DNA of 43,784 nucleotides, from the NCBI GenBank assembly GCA_012729055.1, contig JAAYDW010000002.1, positions 1 to 43,784 of the forward strand. Direction: 5' to 3'. How positions within the stretch are numbered: position 1 is the first letter of the stretch; every line of letters begins with the position of its first letter. A program made the position numbers and the translations under genes. This stretch comes from Deltaproteobacteria bacterium (lineage in GTDB: Bacteria > Desulfobacterota > Syntrophia > Syntrophales > Smithellaceae). Shown here one piece after another: positions 15,260 through 23,986 of the stretch. The notes under the pieces are model-generated. The model did no database searches, was not told where the DNA came from, and worked only from the letters and a program-made list of their open reading frames with translations.

Positions 15260-16528
15260 CTAAAAATAATAACCGAAATTGATATTGAACCGACCTTTCC
15301 ACGTGTCGTTTCCGTTGACGCCGAAGTCCCCGACGAACGCATCGGCAAACGATCCGCTTGGAGCGAAGCTGTAATTGTCGCCGCGGTCGCCGATGAAGAA
15401 GTTGCCGTTGGATACCGCGTAGTCCACATAGATATACCATCCGCCGCGGGCAATGGCCATTCCGGTCACGTTCAGCGCGCTGTCATGAAATTTGCGGCCG
15501 GCGATGGACCCGTCCTTAAGAATAATGCTGAAATCGTTGTAAAAGGTGATCGAATCGATCCATTTGATCGGCTGCTTCCAGGTGTAGGACAGCGCCAGCG
15601 CCGGAATCAATCCCTTGCTTGCCGCAGGCCAGGCGAAATCATAGGCGCCTCTCACAATAAGATCGTTCGTGGGCGCCATTCCCGCGGGCGTGAGGCGGTA
15701 GTCGACGTCATAATCATAAGCGGTCAGTTGAAGCAGAAGCGTAAAATTATTCCAGACGGTTTTGGAATGCACGGAAAGTGCCCAGGCATTGGAACTTCCG
15801 GCGCGGGCGTCCTTGGCGTTCAGATACGACCACTGCGCGGAAACACCCACGTCGCTCAAAAGTTTCTTGATGGAGTAGACCAGGCGAAGATTGGCCTGAT
15901 GGGTTTCTTCATAGACACCCGGAATGTCGGCTACGGTTTCCGGAACCACCGCAAACGAATACCTTGCGCTCTCGGAGGTGCCTCCGTTGCCGTTGATCAT
16001 ATCGCAGACGTAGTAGGCGGCATCGAGGGTCAGGTGATCAAAGGTCCGGGTATATTTCGCTCCGAGCTTCATGTGGTCGGACAATCCGACATAATAATGC
16101 TGATCGAAAAAATAACTGTTGGAAGGACCGTAAGGCCCTGCGCCGAACGGCACGCGGTTGAGGCCGGCCTCGATTCGTCCGAATTTCTTTGATTCGTAGC
16201 CCACCCAGGCGGTGTGCAGAAAATTGTAGCCGTCGTAGAAGCGGTATTCGGTCTTGCCCAGCCATCCTTCATGGGAAAAATCCAGGTTGATGCGGAAGAT
16301 GTCAAACTCGAAGTTGCCGCCGTTTTTACCCCGCTGCGGCGCGCCTGTTGCATCCCCGGTGTAGTCGCCGTAAATGTAATTGACCCGGACGGCGCCGCCT
16401 ATGGTGAACGGTCCCAGCGGGATTCCTCCCAAGCTCTTGGCCGGAAACATGGCGGCGGTTGCAACAATGAAAAACATCCACGTGGTTTTAACGGCAATAC
16501 TCTGAATTCGTGTCATGGCATATCCCAT
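15260..16528 (-). CDS. outer-membrane beta-barrel (porin-like) protein
   Basis: 422 residues from ATG 16528 (AGGA eight to nine bases upstream; ATG 16516 is an alternative). A signal peptide covers roughly the first 35 residues, ending near FPAKSLGG. The mature chain is a run of alternating strands with aromatic girdle residues (FEFDIFRINLDFSHEGWLG, YRFYDGYNFLHTAWVGYESK) and ends in Phe (FNINFGYYF), the usual C-terminal signal for BAM-dependent barrel insertion. No conserved porin subfamily motif is obvious; specificity is unknown. It precedes betT on the same strand under a consensus promoter at 16613-16641, so it could supply the outer-membrane path for the BetT substrate. Confidence 0.8.
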   Translation of the reverse strand: MGYAMTRIQSIAVKTTWMFFIVATAAMFPAKSLGGIPLGPFTIGGAVRVNYIYGDYTGDATGAPQRGKNGGNFEFDIFRINLDFSHEGWLGKTEYRFYDGYNFLHTAWVGYESKKFGRIEAGLNRVPFGAGPYGPSNSYFFDQHYYVGLSDHMKLGAKYTRTFDHLTLDAAYYVCDMINGNGGTSESARYSFAVVPETVADIPGVYEETHQANLRLVYSIKKLLSDVGVSAQWSYLNAKDARAGSSNAWALSVHSKTVWNNFTLLLQLTAYDYDVDYRLTPAGMAPTNDLIVRGAYDFAWPAASKGLIPALALSYTWKQPIKWIDSITFYNDFSIILKDGSIAGRKFHDSALNVTGMAIARGGWYIYVDYAVSNGNFFIGDRGDNYSFAPSGSFADAFVGDFGVNGNDTWKGRFNINFGYYF

Positions 16529-16612
16529 TGCGGCTTTTCCTGGCCAAAGGAGCAAGGCAAGCGCCGGCAATCAAACAAGCGCGCAGGACGTCCGGCAAAA
16601 CCAAAACAAGGC

Positions 16613-16641
16613 ATTATATATTTTCTTCAGAAACGCTGCAA
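16613..16641 (-). promoter_or_regulatory. consensus sigma-70 promoter for the porin-betT operon
   Basis: On the minus strand TTGCAG (16641-16636) and TATAAT (16618-16613) are 17 bases apart. It lies about 85 bases upstream of the porin start. Confidence 0.65.
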
Positions 16642-16660
16642 CCTGCATAAAGTCTTCACA

Positions 16661-16702
16661 AAAAACGGGACAAGGGCAAGCGGGCCATTGTCCCGTTTTT
16701 TT
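16661..16702. terminator. bidirectional intrinsic terminator
   Basis: AAAAACGGGACAA (16661-16673) and TTGTCCCGTTTTTTT (16688-16702) form a stem with a 14-base loop and a T-run in each direction. On the minus strand it ends the lipoprotein gene and isolates it from the porin-betT operon. Confidence 0.88.
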
Positions 16703-16721
16703 AAGAATTGCCCGGTCGAAA

Positions 16722-17324
16722 TCAGGATTTTGCTCCGGCGGGAACCGGCAGCCCCAGGGTTTCCATGGCTTTCACGGCTTTTTCTTTGACGGAGTTCGCC
16801 GCGGAAATGGCTTCCGCCAGGTTTCCTGAGCTAAAGCTTTCCTGGGCTTTGGCCCAGTCTGCTTTGGCCGCGGCCAGTCCGGACTTGGTTTCCTCAAACG
16901 CTTCTGCGGTCAGGTTGGCCGGAAGCTTTTTGGCCTGCGAGAGAATGTTCACGCGGCTTTCAACGGCTGCAACCATTTTGGGAAGCCCCTGACTCAACTC
17001 TGTCCATTGCTTTGTCAGTTCGTCTTTTTTGGATTGGGCCGACGCGACGACTTCTTTCGCTTTGGCGACCAGTGCCTGCGCATCAGTCAGGGCTTCTTTG
17101 TATTTGCCGCCAGAGAGTTTTTCCTTGACGGAAGCCAGGGCGTTTTCCAACTGCGCCACCTCATCGGGAATGATTTTCCCGGCTTCGGTCTTGGCGGCGC
17201 CGACAGCTTCTTCAGCCGCTTTGATGGCGAGTTGCGCCGGCTCTTTGCCCGCTTCGCCGCAAGCCATCAGCAATACTGCCGTGAATAATGCCAGTATCGC
17301 CAGTTTAAACAGATTCTTTTTCAT
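16722..17324 (-). CDS. lipoprotein with Ala/Lys-rich helical repeats
   Basis: 200 residues from ATG 17324 with the strong site AAAGGAGG. The lipobox LLMAC places the acylated Cys near residue 22. The following residues (GEAGKEPAQ) have no Asp at +2, so outer-membrane sorting is likely. The rest is helical, built from heptad-like Ala/Lys/Glu stretches (AAEEAVGAAKTEAGK, EALTDAQALVAKAKEVV, NLAEAISAANSVKEKAVKAM) resembling TPR-less coiled domains in periplasmic spacer proteins. There is a Pro/Gly-rich end (LGLPVPAGAKS). No enzymatic motif is visible. It has its own terminator at 16661-16702. Function unknown; a structural envelope role fits its neighbours, a LysM protein and a porin. Confidence 0.78.
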   Translation of the reverse strand: MKKNLFKLAILALFTAVLLMACGEAGKEPAQLAIKAAEEAVGAAKTEAGKIIPDEVAQLENALASVKEKLSGGKYKEALTDAQALVAKAKEVVASAQSKKDELTKQWTELSQGLPKMVAAVESRVNILSQAKKLPANLTAEAFEETKSGLAAAKADWAKAQESFSSGNLAEAISAANSVKEKAVKAMETLGLPVPAGAKS

Positions 17325-17391
17325 GTGAACCTCCTTTAATTCATGAAATGATTGTGCGAATCCTGCAATGTTTGGTTGCCCCGGCAAAGGA

Positions 17392-17601
17392 TCACGGGAT
17401 ATGGAGCTTCTGCCCGATTTTGATCATATCGGGATTTTTCAAAATATCGCGGTTGGCTTCGAAAATTTTCGGATACAGGCTGCCGTCTCCGTAATATTTC
17501 TCGGAAATTTTCCACAAGGTGTCCCCTTTTTTCACTTCATGGTACTGCTTGACGTCCCAGGGATCCTGACCGTCAGATTTTTTTTCATCTTCTTCCGCCA
17601 T
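17392..17601 (-). CDS. small cytoplasmic LysM-domain protein
   Basis: 69 residues from ATG 17601, preceded by AAAAAAGGAGGATAG. An acidic N-terminus (MAEEDEKKSDGQ) is followed by one LysM domain (YHEVKKGDTLWKISEKYYG, ANRDILKNPDMIKIGQKL). There is no signal peptide, so it is predicted to be cytoplasmic, like the LysM half of the potassium-binding protein Kbp/YgaU; a BON partner domain is absent here. It sits between the lipoprotein gene and the metallopeptidase gene on the same strand, 46 bases from the latter. Confidence 0.82.
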   Translation of the reverse strand: MAEEDEKKSDGQDPWDVKQYHEVKKGDTLWKISEKYYGDGSLYPKIFEANRDILKNPDMIKIGQKLHIP

Positions 17602-17647
17602 TTCTCTATCCTCCTTTTTTGGGATCCTGAATTGATAAAAAAGATAC

Positions 17648-18511
17648 CTAAAGCCTCCCGGCGCTGAAGGTATCACATGCCTTTACGCTGCCCTGTTCGT
17701 ATCCCCGTTTAAACCAGGTTACCCGTTGCGCTGAACTGCCGTGCGTAAAGGCGTCCGGAACGACATACCCTTGCGTTCTTTTTTGTATCCGGTCATCTCC
17801 CACAGCGCTCGCGGCATTGAGGCCTTCTTCGATGTCTCCGGCTTCCAGGATGTCGCGATTCTTCTGGGCGTGATGCGCCCACATGCCGGCCAGGCAATCC
17901 GCCTGTAGTTCCAGCATCACGCTCAATTTATTTTTTTCCGCCGCGCCCGCGCGTGATTGAAGCTCGGCGACCTGCTGAAGGATTCCTATTTGCGTCTGCA
18001 CGTGATGACCGATTTCGTGGGCAATAACATATGCCCGGGCAAAATCGCCGGAGGCCCCGAACCGCGTATGCAGATCATCGAAAAACTCTAAATCGAGATA
18101 GACTTTTTGATCAGCCGGACAATAAAACGGCCCCACGGCCGATCCGGCCATTCCGCAGGCGGACTCGACCGCGCCGGTATAAAGGACCAGTTTCGGTTCC
18201 CGGTAACGTCGTCCCGCTTCGGCAAAAACGCCATTCCAGACGTCTTCAGTTTCCGCCAGAACCACGGCGACGAAACGACGGTCGTCATCGTCCCTGCCGG
18301 GCTGAACGTTTTGCTCTATGGTTGCGGAGGGTGACTGGAGCGTTTCGCCGACCTGGAGCATGACGCCCGGATCAATCCCCAGAAACATACCGACGACAAC
18401 GAGGACGACAAGAGCCAATCCCCCGATGCCGCCGGCTTTTACGCCGCGGGAAACAGACATGCCCCGGCGGTCTTCAACATTTTTGCTTTGACGTTCGCCT
18501 CTCCATCGCAT
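17648..18511 (-). CDS. ypfJ: YpfJ-type neutral zinc metallopeptidase, membrane-anchored
   Basis: 287 residues from ATG 18511. The N-terminal MRWRGERQSKNVEDRRG and the single membrane helix at about residues 28-46 (GGLALVVLVVVGMFLGI) are characteristic of the family. The zinc motif is HEIGHH (in AYVIAHEIGHHVQTQIG), and the C-terminal block GYVVPDAFTHGSSAQRV with YEQGSVKACDTF is conserved. Two more family features, ACGMAGSAVGPFYCPADQKVYLD and a Cys-containing stretch LELQADCLAGMWAHH, are present. The substrate is not known in any member I can name. It is followed by the LysM protein and lipoprotein, all on the same strand. Confidence 0.9.
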   Translation of the reverse strand: MRWRGERQSKNVEDRRGMSVSRGVKAGGIGGLALVVLVVVGMFLGIDPGVMLQVGETLQSPSATIEQNVQPGRDDDDRRFVAVVLAETEDVWNGVFAEAGRRYREPKLVLYTGAVESACGMAGSAVGPFYCPADQKVYLDLEFFDDLHTRFGASGDFARAYVIAHEIGHHVQTQIGILQQVAELQSRAGAAEKNKLSVMLELQADCLAGMWAHHAQKNRDILEAGDIEEGLNAASAVGDDRIQKRTQGYVVPDAFTHGSSAQRVTWFKRGYEQGSVKACDTFSAGRL

Positions 18512-18714
18512 GAGGGCCGCTCCCGGTACCTGTTAAATTTATTTAATGCTGAGAACTCTGAAAATTTTTAAGGAGGCATGGCCGCTGGTCGGGTTCATGC
18601 GACCTTCTGCTTCGCCAAAGCGGGTGCAATAACGAACATTCAGCACAGGGAAATCCTCGAAGCGATCACTTTATGGCGGAGTATAGGAGGATCACAAGGC
18701 CTTGTCAAGGCCGT

Positions 18715-20994
18715 TCAACGGGCGTTTCCGGTTAACTGAAAAGACGCCCAGTAATAGGGGTGCGGATATTTGCGGCGGGTTTCCAGCTGAGCGTTGCGCA
18801 ACGCGCTGAGCTTGTCTTTTTTTTGCAGCTCGCGGTAAAAGCGGATCATCAGATAGGACGTGGCCAGATCGTCCACCTGCCACAGGCTTGCCACGATGGA
18901 CCCTGCGCCCGCATAGAGAAATCCCCGTGTCAGCCCCACCAGGTCGTCTCCGCTGGATACCGTGCCCAGCCCTGTCTCGCAGGCGCTCAGCGTCACCAGG
19001 GCGGCGCCGAGATGCAGGGAATAAAGCTTGTCAACGGTCAGATGGCCGTTCGAGCGGGCGTCGGGCGCCAACAGCAGAGCGGAGGCCAGCGGGTGGTCCG
19101 GTGAAAAACGGCCGTGCGTGGCAAAGTGGATGTATTGGTAGTCGCTGCCGTAACGACGCACGACGTCTTCCGTCGCGTCCTTGCGCAGGAACACGCGGGA
19201 GCGGGGCCATATTTTTGCGACTTCCAGCGCCTCCTTCTGGGCAAAGGCCAGATCGGAGCGGGGGTCGCCCAGGTCGGGATTCCCCAGGACCAGGATGCCG
19301 CCCGGCCCGTTTTTGGGCGCATTCTTGAGGTAGCGCATGGCGCTGGCGCTGGGCATCAGACGGATTTCATAACGGTCAATGAGAAAGCGTTTTCCGTCGT
19401 AGAGCGCGTTGAAGGGGATGTAATGCAGAGCGCCGTGCGGGACGATGACGAGCTGGCGGGCAGCAAGCGCCGGCTCCAGTGGTTTGAACAAACGCCGGTG
19501 CAGCTTTCCGGCAAGCGCGGCCGCATCCCCGGAGCGGGGATTTTCCAGGGCACGCCGGAAAGCGGCGACGTCTTCAGCCAGGCCCGGCAGATGCAGCTTT
19601 GCGCTTTGCAGGCCGCTTGCGGAGAGAACGAAGGCCAGCAGCTCCGAATCCGTGTAATAGTATTCGACCAGCGCTTCGTCTTGCCCCAGGGCAGAGCGGA
19701 TGTCGGCGGCGGACGTGGAGGCGACCGTAACCAGGGACGCGAGTTCCGGCGCTTCTTTCTGCAAATCCTGCTTGGCCCGCAAGGCGATGCCGCGCGTGCG
19801 GGACTTGTCCGCGTTTTTATCCAGCGCCAGAAGATCCGCTTCGGACCGGTCGTTGGCGGCCAATGCCTGCCGTACCTGCTCTTCGCGTGCGGTTTCTTTG
19901 ACGGCGAAGTCTTTCTTGCCGGCCAGAAGATCGACCAGAGCCCGGGATTTCGAGCGCTCCACATACTCAAACGCTTTGGCCTGCTGCCCGTCTTCGACAA
20001 GAAGCGTGATCAGTCGGGCGTAAACGGCCTGCTTGTCTCCGACGAAGCCGATTTTTCCCGCTTCGACGCTGATCGTGGCGCGCTGCTGTTCGATGACCTC
20101 CACGGCTTTTTCATAAAAGCGGATCGCTTCTGCGCGCCGGCCTTCCTTTTCGGCGATCCGCCCCCGGTCGTACAGAATGACCCAGTACATCTCCCCGCGG
20201 TCCGCCATGTAAGGATAAGCCAATAGCGCGTCATAGCCGGTCTTGGCGTCGGCGAGCCGGCCCACCTCGAAGAGGCTTTTGTTCTTCATGAATTCGAACG
20301 TCAGCTTGTTGTTGACGAAAACGTCCCAGCCGCCGATGCTTTTAAGAAAAGCGTTCGAATCCTCGAACTTATAAGATACGACCTCGATTGCCTCCTGGTA
20401 TTTCTTCAGGGTGATGTAGATTTTCGCGAGCGCGATGTTGCGGTCGTCTTTGACGAGCATGTAAGGGTAGCCCAGGTAGACGTCTTTCAGGCGCTGCACG
20501 ACAACGCCGGCCTTGTCCGTTTTGCCGGCCAGCGCGTAGGCGAGACCCAGCACTTCCAGGACCTTAACCTGTTCAAACGTGGTGAGACCCTTGTCCGTGA
20601 CGAATTTGTCGGCCGCTTCGGCGGCTCGGACGGCTTCCTCGTACTGTCCCAGTTCGATAAGCGCAATGGCTTTGAGACGCGACGGCGTCGCCGAATGGTT
20701 CCAGGCGTCGGCCGTGAAGTCCCCGGCATTGACCTTGGCCTGGGCCGATTCCAGACAGGGAAAGAGTTTCCGGTAATTTTTCAGTTCGCTGTAGGCGGAG
20801 CACAGATAAATCAGGTCCTGAAAGGCGAGGCCGGAAAACCGGTCCTGGGCCGGCTCGAACTCGCGGACGATTTGCGAGAAGTTTGCCTCGGCGGCCAGGT
20901 TCAGCCCGCGGCTGTTGAATGCCGCGGCGCATCCGGACAAGAGTACCGTCGCCACAAGAATGACCGACAGGAGGGATCTTCTGTTTCGGATCAT
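18715..20994 (-). CDS. TPR-CHAT domain lipoprotein (caspase-like protease)
   Basis: 759 residues from ATG 20994 with AAGGAG 11 bases upstream. Residues 1-20 are a lipoprotein signal ending in LLSGC. Residues about 40-360 are helical repeats of TPR type (for example FQDLIYLCSAYSELKNYR and GRRAEAIRFYEKAVEVIE). Residues about 490-759 are a CHAT domain. Its catalytic dyad is intact: H627 (FATHGRF) and C672 (SACETG), followed by DDLVGLTRGFLYAGAGSIVASLW. CHAT proteases are clan CD relatives of caspases and separase; bacterial ones serve in programmed proteolysis, for instance gRAMP/Craspase. A lipid-anchored envelope CHAT with no effector beside it is a common orphan arrangement. The adjacent genes at 21054 and 21518 are not obvious substrates. 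Confidence 0.88.
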   Translation of the reverse strand: MIRNRRSLLSVILVATVLLSGCAAAFNSRGLNLAAEANFSQIVREFEPAQDRFSGLAFQDLIYLCSAYSELKNYRKLFPCLESAQAKVNAGDFTADAWNHSATPSRLKAIALIELGQYEEAVRAAEAADKFVTDKGLTTFEQVKVLEVLGLAYALAGKTDKAGVVVQRLKDVYLGYPYMLVKDDRNIALAKIYITLKKYQEAIEVVSYKFEDSNAFLKSIGGWDVFVNNKLTFEFMKNKSLFEVGRLADAKTGYDALLAYPYMADRGEMYWVILYDRGRIAEKEGRRAEAIRFYEKAVEVIEQQRATISVEAGKIGFVGDKQAVYARLITLLVEDGQQAKAFEYVERSKSRALVDLLAGKKDFAVKETAREEQVRQALAANDRSEADLLALDKNADKSRTRGIALRAKQDLQKEAPELASLVTVASTSAADIRSALGQDEALVEYYYTDSELLAFVLSASGLQSAKLHLPGLAEDVAAFRRALENPRSGDAAALAGKLHRRLFKPLEPALAARQLVIVPHGALHYIPFNALYDGKRFLIDRYEIRLMPSASAMRYLKNAPKNGPGGILVLGNPDLGDPRSDLAFAQKEALEVAKIWPRSRVFLRKDATEDVVRRYGSDYQYIHFATHGRFSPDHPLASALLLAPDARSNGHLTVDKLYSLHLGAALVTLSACETGLGTVSSGDDLVGLTRGFLYAGAGSIVASLWQVDDLATSYLMIRFYRELQKKDKLSALRNAQLETRRKYPHPYYWASFQLTGNAR

Positions 20995-21053
20995 GATTTC
21001 CCGCTCCTTATGCAAATTCACGACGCCGGGATCGCACAACGCCGAAGCCGGGT

Positions 21054-21443
21054 TTATTTCATTTTTTGCAGCATGCTGCCCATCAGCTGGTGGACCAGGG
21101 TAATGGCCTTGAGCGGGCGGATCATGACCTTGAAGTCGGTAATCCGGCCGTCTTTATCCCAGGTGATCATGTCCACGCCGTTAATGGAGATGCCGTCAAT
21201 GACCGTGAAAAATTCAAGCACGGCGTTGTTGCCGGAGACGACCTCGCGGCCGTACCGGAACGTGTCGTTGTTGAGCACGTGCAGCGCGGCGGCGAGGTAG
21301 AGCTTTGTGATCGGCTTTCCCTCCTGCGGCGTGTGCACGACCGGAGAATGGAAGACGACCCGGTCGGCGAGAATGTCGTCCAGAGCGGCCGCGTCTTTGT
21401 TCTCTACCAGTGTGTGCCAGGCGGCGACGGGATTTTCAATCAT
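21054..21443 (-). CDS. SnoaL/NTF2-like small protein
   Basis: 129 residues from ATG 21443. The pattern is a cone-shaped NTF2-like fold of the SnoaL group: N-terminal helices (PVAAWHTLVENKDAAALDDIL), a strand with FHSPVVHTPQEGK, a helix (LYLAAALHVLN), then antiparallel strands ending in VDMITWDKDGRITDFKVMIRPL and a hydrophobic helix with LVHQLMGSM. Members are ligand-binding proteins, isomerases or cyclases, and the reaction cannot be inferred. It lies 59 bases upstream of the CHAT gene on the same strand and 74 bases after the gene at 21518. Confidence 0.8.
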   Translation of the reverse strand: MIENPVAAWHTLVENKDAAALDDILADRVVFHSPVVHTPQEGKPITKLYLAAALHVLNNDTFRYGREVVSGNNAVLEFFTVIDGISINGVDMITWDKDGRITDFKVMIRPLKAITLVHQLMGSMLQKMK

Positions 21444-21517
21444 GGTCTCACCTCAAAAGGGGGATTGATTGCTCAGATGCCTGAGCAGCGTGTTAACTTG
21501 TGAACGCACAGTCTGAT

Positions 21518-21868
21518 CTACTGCCCGGGCATGACAATTCTTGATTCCTCCTGGCGCTGCGCCTCCTGCGCTTCGGCAATCATCGCCTGGACGGCTTTTT
21601 CGATGGCATCGGGCAGTTTGTCCGCCGCGTCGGCCAGCGTTTTTGCCCCTTCGATCAGGCACTGCACCGGAATCGGTCCATTGGGGGACATGAGCTGGGC
21701 CATACCCGTGAACAGGGGTTCGCGGCTGTCGTCCGGGGTTCCGTCGATTTTGACGGGAGAAAGCCGCCGGATGGTGGCATAGGTCATGTCTGTAAAGACC
21801 TCCTCGCGGTAAAGATTGTCGGGATTAATCTTGATGTTCGTTACTTTGGGGCCTTGAAAATCACTCAT
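21518..21868 (-). CDS. conserved cytoplasmic protein of unknown function
   Basis: 116 residues from ATG 21868, with AAAGGAGACA eight bases upstream. The start YREEVFTDMTYATIRRL suggests two strands, followed by a beta-rich part (VKIDGTPDDSREPLFTGMAQ, SPNGPIPVQCLIEGA). The C-terminus is a long amphipathic helix (LADAADKLPDAIEKAVQAM, AEAQEAQRQEESRI) that could form a coiled coil. No signal peptide or catalytic motif. I do not recognise the family. It is first in a same-strand run with the NTF2-like and CHAT genes, with a plausible promoter at 21996-22024. Confidence 0.72.
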   Translation of the reverse strand: MSDFQGPKVTNIKINPDNLYREEVFTDMTYATIRRLSPVKIDGTPDDSREPLFTGMAQLMSPNGPIPVQCLIEGAKTLADAADKLPDAIEKAVQAMIAEAQEAQRQEESRIVMPGQ

Positions 21869-22267
21869 GGGATGTCTCCTTTGCGTCAGGGGTTGATGGT
21901 TCATGCCTTTTGCTTGTCAGGCATCTGATGCCCCGAAAAATAAAGGGACGCGCAAAAGGGCCAGCCCATGTTTTTTTTCGGATCATTTATCGGTTTTCCT
22001 ACACCCAAAAGACGGCAGGGTCAAGATGAAGGATGATTTTTAAAGGATGCAGGGAAACGGAATTCTTCCGTTACCGAAAAAAGCGCGGTGGCGTCGGGGA
22101 GTAACTGTCCGGATAGACCGGGCCGAATGAACTCTGCAGGGAGGAAGGTGAGGGAGAGGGTTCAGAGAGAGCATGTTGGATATGCCCTTGAGCCTCTGAT
22201 CCCCTCCCCCTCGTCGGCAGGAAAAAAAGGGGATTTGGTAACGGCCTTTTGAAGTCGGCCGTGTAGC
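21869..22267. other. intergenic region between minus-strand genes
   Basis: No gene is supported here. It contains a palindrome GGCATCTGATGCC at 21920-21932, the promoter at 21996-22024, a small hairpin AACGGAA/TTCCGTT at 22056-22072 and pyrimidine/purine-rich DNA at 22140-22235. The last may include the termination region of the synthetase gene ending at 22268. Confidence 0.45.
21996..22024 (-). promoter_or_regulatory. sigma-70-like promoter upstream of the 21518 gene
   Basis: On the minus strand TTGACC (22024-22019) and TAGGAA (22001-21996) are separated by 17 bases, about 130 bases upstream of ATG 21868. Confidence 0.45.
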
Positions 22268-23929
22268 TTATCTTTTTTTTATTCTGGCGATTTCCTCATC
22301 GCGTAAAATTTTTCGCAGGATCTTTCCCACGGCGGATTTCGGGAGGCTTTCCCGGAACTCCACCACTTTGGGAACTTTATAGGCGGCCAGTTTCGTCCGG
22401 CAGAATTCCGTTACTTCCTCCGCCGTCAGGGTTGCTCCGGATTTGGCCACCACAAAAGCCTTGACTGTTTCCCCCCGGTATTCATGGGGAACGCCCACCG
22501 TGACCGCCTCGGCGATTTTGGGATGCCCGTAGAGCACTTCGTCCACTTCGCGCGGATAGATGTTGAATCCGCCGGCGATGATCATGTCTTTTTTGCGGTC
22601 GACGATATAAATGTAGCCGTCTTCGTCCGCCTGCCCGATGTCGCCGGTGTGCAGCCAGCCGTCGGTCAGCTGCAGCCGGGTTTCTTCGGGATTGTTCCAG
22701 TAGCCTTTCATGACCGAGGGGCCTTTAATCAGGATTTCACCCGGCTGGCCGGGTTGGACGTCCTGCGTTCCGTTTTCCACGTCCACCAGCCGCACGTCGT
22801 TTTCCATGAGGGGAACGCCGATGGCGCCGGTGCGGCAGGACAGAAGCGGATTGGAAATGCCCAGCGACGCGGTCTCGCTCATGCCCCAGCCCTCACCGTA
22901 GAAAATACCGAGGTCTTTCACTTTCTGGATGAGTTCTGCGGGCATGGGCGCGCCGCCGGAATTGAAAAAACGGAACCGCTGGTCGAGGTTCATTTCTTCC
23001 GCTTTGGGATGATTCACGACCGCCGTGATCATGGTCGGGACGGTCGGAAAGTAGGTGATCTGATCGACGCGCTTGATGATGCCCAGCACTTCGTCGATGT
23101 CAAAACGGGGCACCAGCACCTGTGTGGCCGCGTTGAGCATTCCCCAGTTCATGGCGCAGGTGTTGCCATAGATGTGGAAGTAGGGGAGGATGCCCAGAAC
23201 ATTGCGTTTTTCATAGGGCACAAAGGACGTGATGGAGTTGCCCCACAGCGAACACTGCAGCGCCGCAGCCACCACGTTGCCGTGGGTGAGCAGAGCGCCC
23301 TTGGGGAGTCCCGTTGTTCCGCCGGTGAATTGAATGAGGGCGGCATCGGAGGGGGTGAGGTCAATGCGAGGAATCTGAGTGTCGGAGCAGTCTTCGATGA
23401 GTTCGGAAAAATGATGCCAGCCCTCTTCAAGATCAAGTCCTTTTGCGGTGCTGACGCCCAGACCCGTGATGTAGTCCGTCACGCGCGTTACAACGAGGAC
23501 GGTGTTCAGTTCCCGGGCCAGCGGGCGCATGGTAGGCAGCGCCCCGTCAAAGGTAATCAGCACCCTGACGTTCGTGTTATCCAGCATGAATTTCAGTTCA
23601 TCATGCGTATAAAGCGGGTTCATATTGACGACAATCGCGCCCGCTGAAAGAATCGCGTAGTAGGCGATAAGATACTGAGGGCAGTTGGGCAGGGCAAGCC
23701 CCACACGGTCGCCTTTTTTCACGCCCAACCGGACCAACGCGTTTGCCATGCGCAGGGTCTGCGTGCGCAGCTGCGTGAACGACATTTCCGATCCGTAAAA
23801 ATCCGTTGCGGCCTTGAAAGGGTACTGGGACGCCGCGAGATGGAGCAAATTCTGGACGGGAAAACGGGGAAAACGAATGGTCGTCGGAACGAGGTAGTCG
23901 TAATTCTTCTGCCAGGGTCTAGTTTGCAA
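22268..23929 (-). CDS. fadD: long-chain fatty-acid--CoA ligase, probably sigma-54 controlled
   Basis: 553 residues. No ATG precedes the conserved start, so I use TTG 23929; GGAG stands 12 bases upstream, which is long, and the exact start is uncertain. ATP-binding motif [18 protein letters not shown] is near residue 209, GEGWGMSETASLG near residue 342, hinge TGDIGQADEDGYIYIVDRKKD near residue 434 and the catalytic Lys in LPKSAVGKILRKIL near the end. This is the classical FadD arrangement, making acyl-CoA, AMP and pyrophosphate. The gene is divergent from a sigma-54 activator, and a -24/-12 element lies at 24066-24083, so expression is probably induced by that regulator in response to its ligand. 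Confidence 0.9.
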   Translation of the reverse strand: MQTRPWQKNYDYLVPTTIRFPRFPVQNLLHLAASQYPFKAATDFYGSEMSFTQLRTQTLRMANALVRLGVKKGDRVGLALPNCPQYLIAYYAILSAGAIVVNMNPLYTHDELKFMLDNTNVRVLITFDGALPTMRPLARELNTVLVVTRVTDYITGLGVSTAKGLDLEEGWHHFSELIEDCSDTQIPRIDLTPSDAALIQFTGGTTGLPKGALLTHGNVVAAALQCSLWGNSITSFVPYEKRNVLGILPYFHIYGNTCAMNWGMLNAATQVLVPRFDIDEVLGIIKRVDQITYFPTVPTMITAVVNHPKAEEMNLDQRFRFFNSGGAPMPAELIQKVKDLGIFYGEGWGMSETASLGISNPLLSCRTGAIGVPLMENDVRLVDVENGTQDVQPGQPGEILIKGPSVMKGYWNNPEETRLQLTDGWLHTGDIGQADEDGYIYIVDRKKDMIIAGGFNIYPREVDEVLYGHPKIAEAVTVGVPHEYRGETVKAFVVAKSGATLTAEEVTEFCRTKLAAYKVPKVVEFRESLPKSAVGKILRKILRDEEIARIKKR

Positions 23930-23986
23930 AACGATTTTTACTCCTTAACGCAATCCAACCGCATCCGAAAAATCGGCGTTTGAAGA

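Noticed and set aside
18578-18739. 54-codon plus-strand frame beginning with ATG after AGGAGG
   Set aside because: The ribosome binding site is only one base from the ATG, the product shows no pattern, and the frame runs into the end of the CHAT gene on the other strand.
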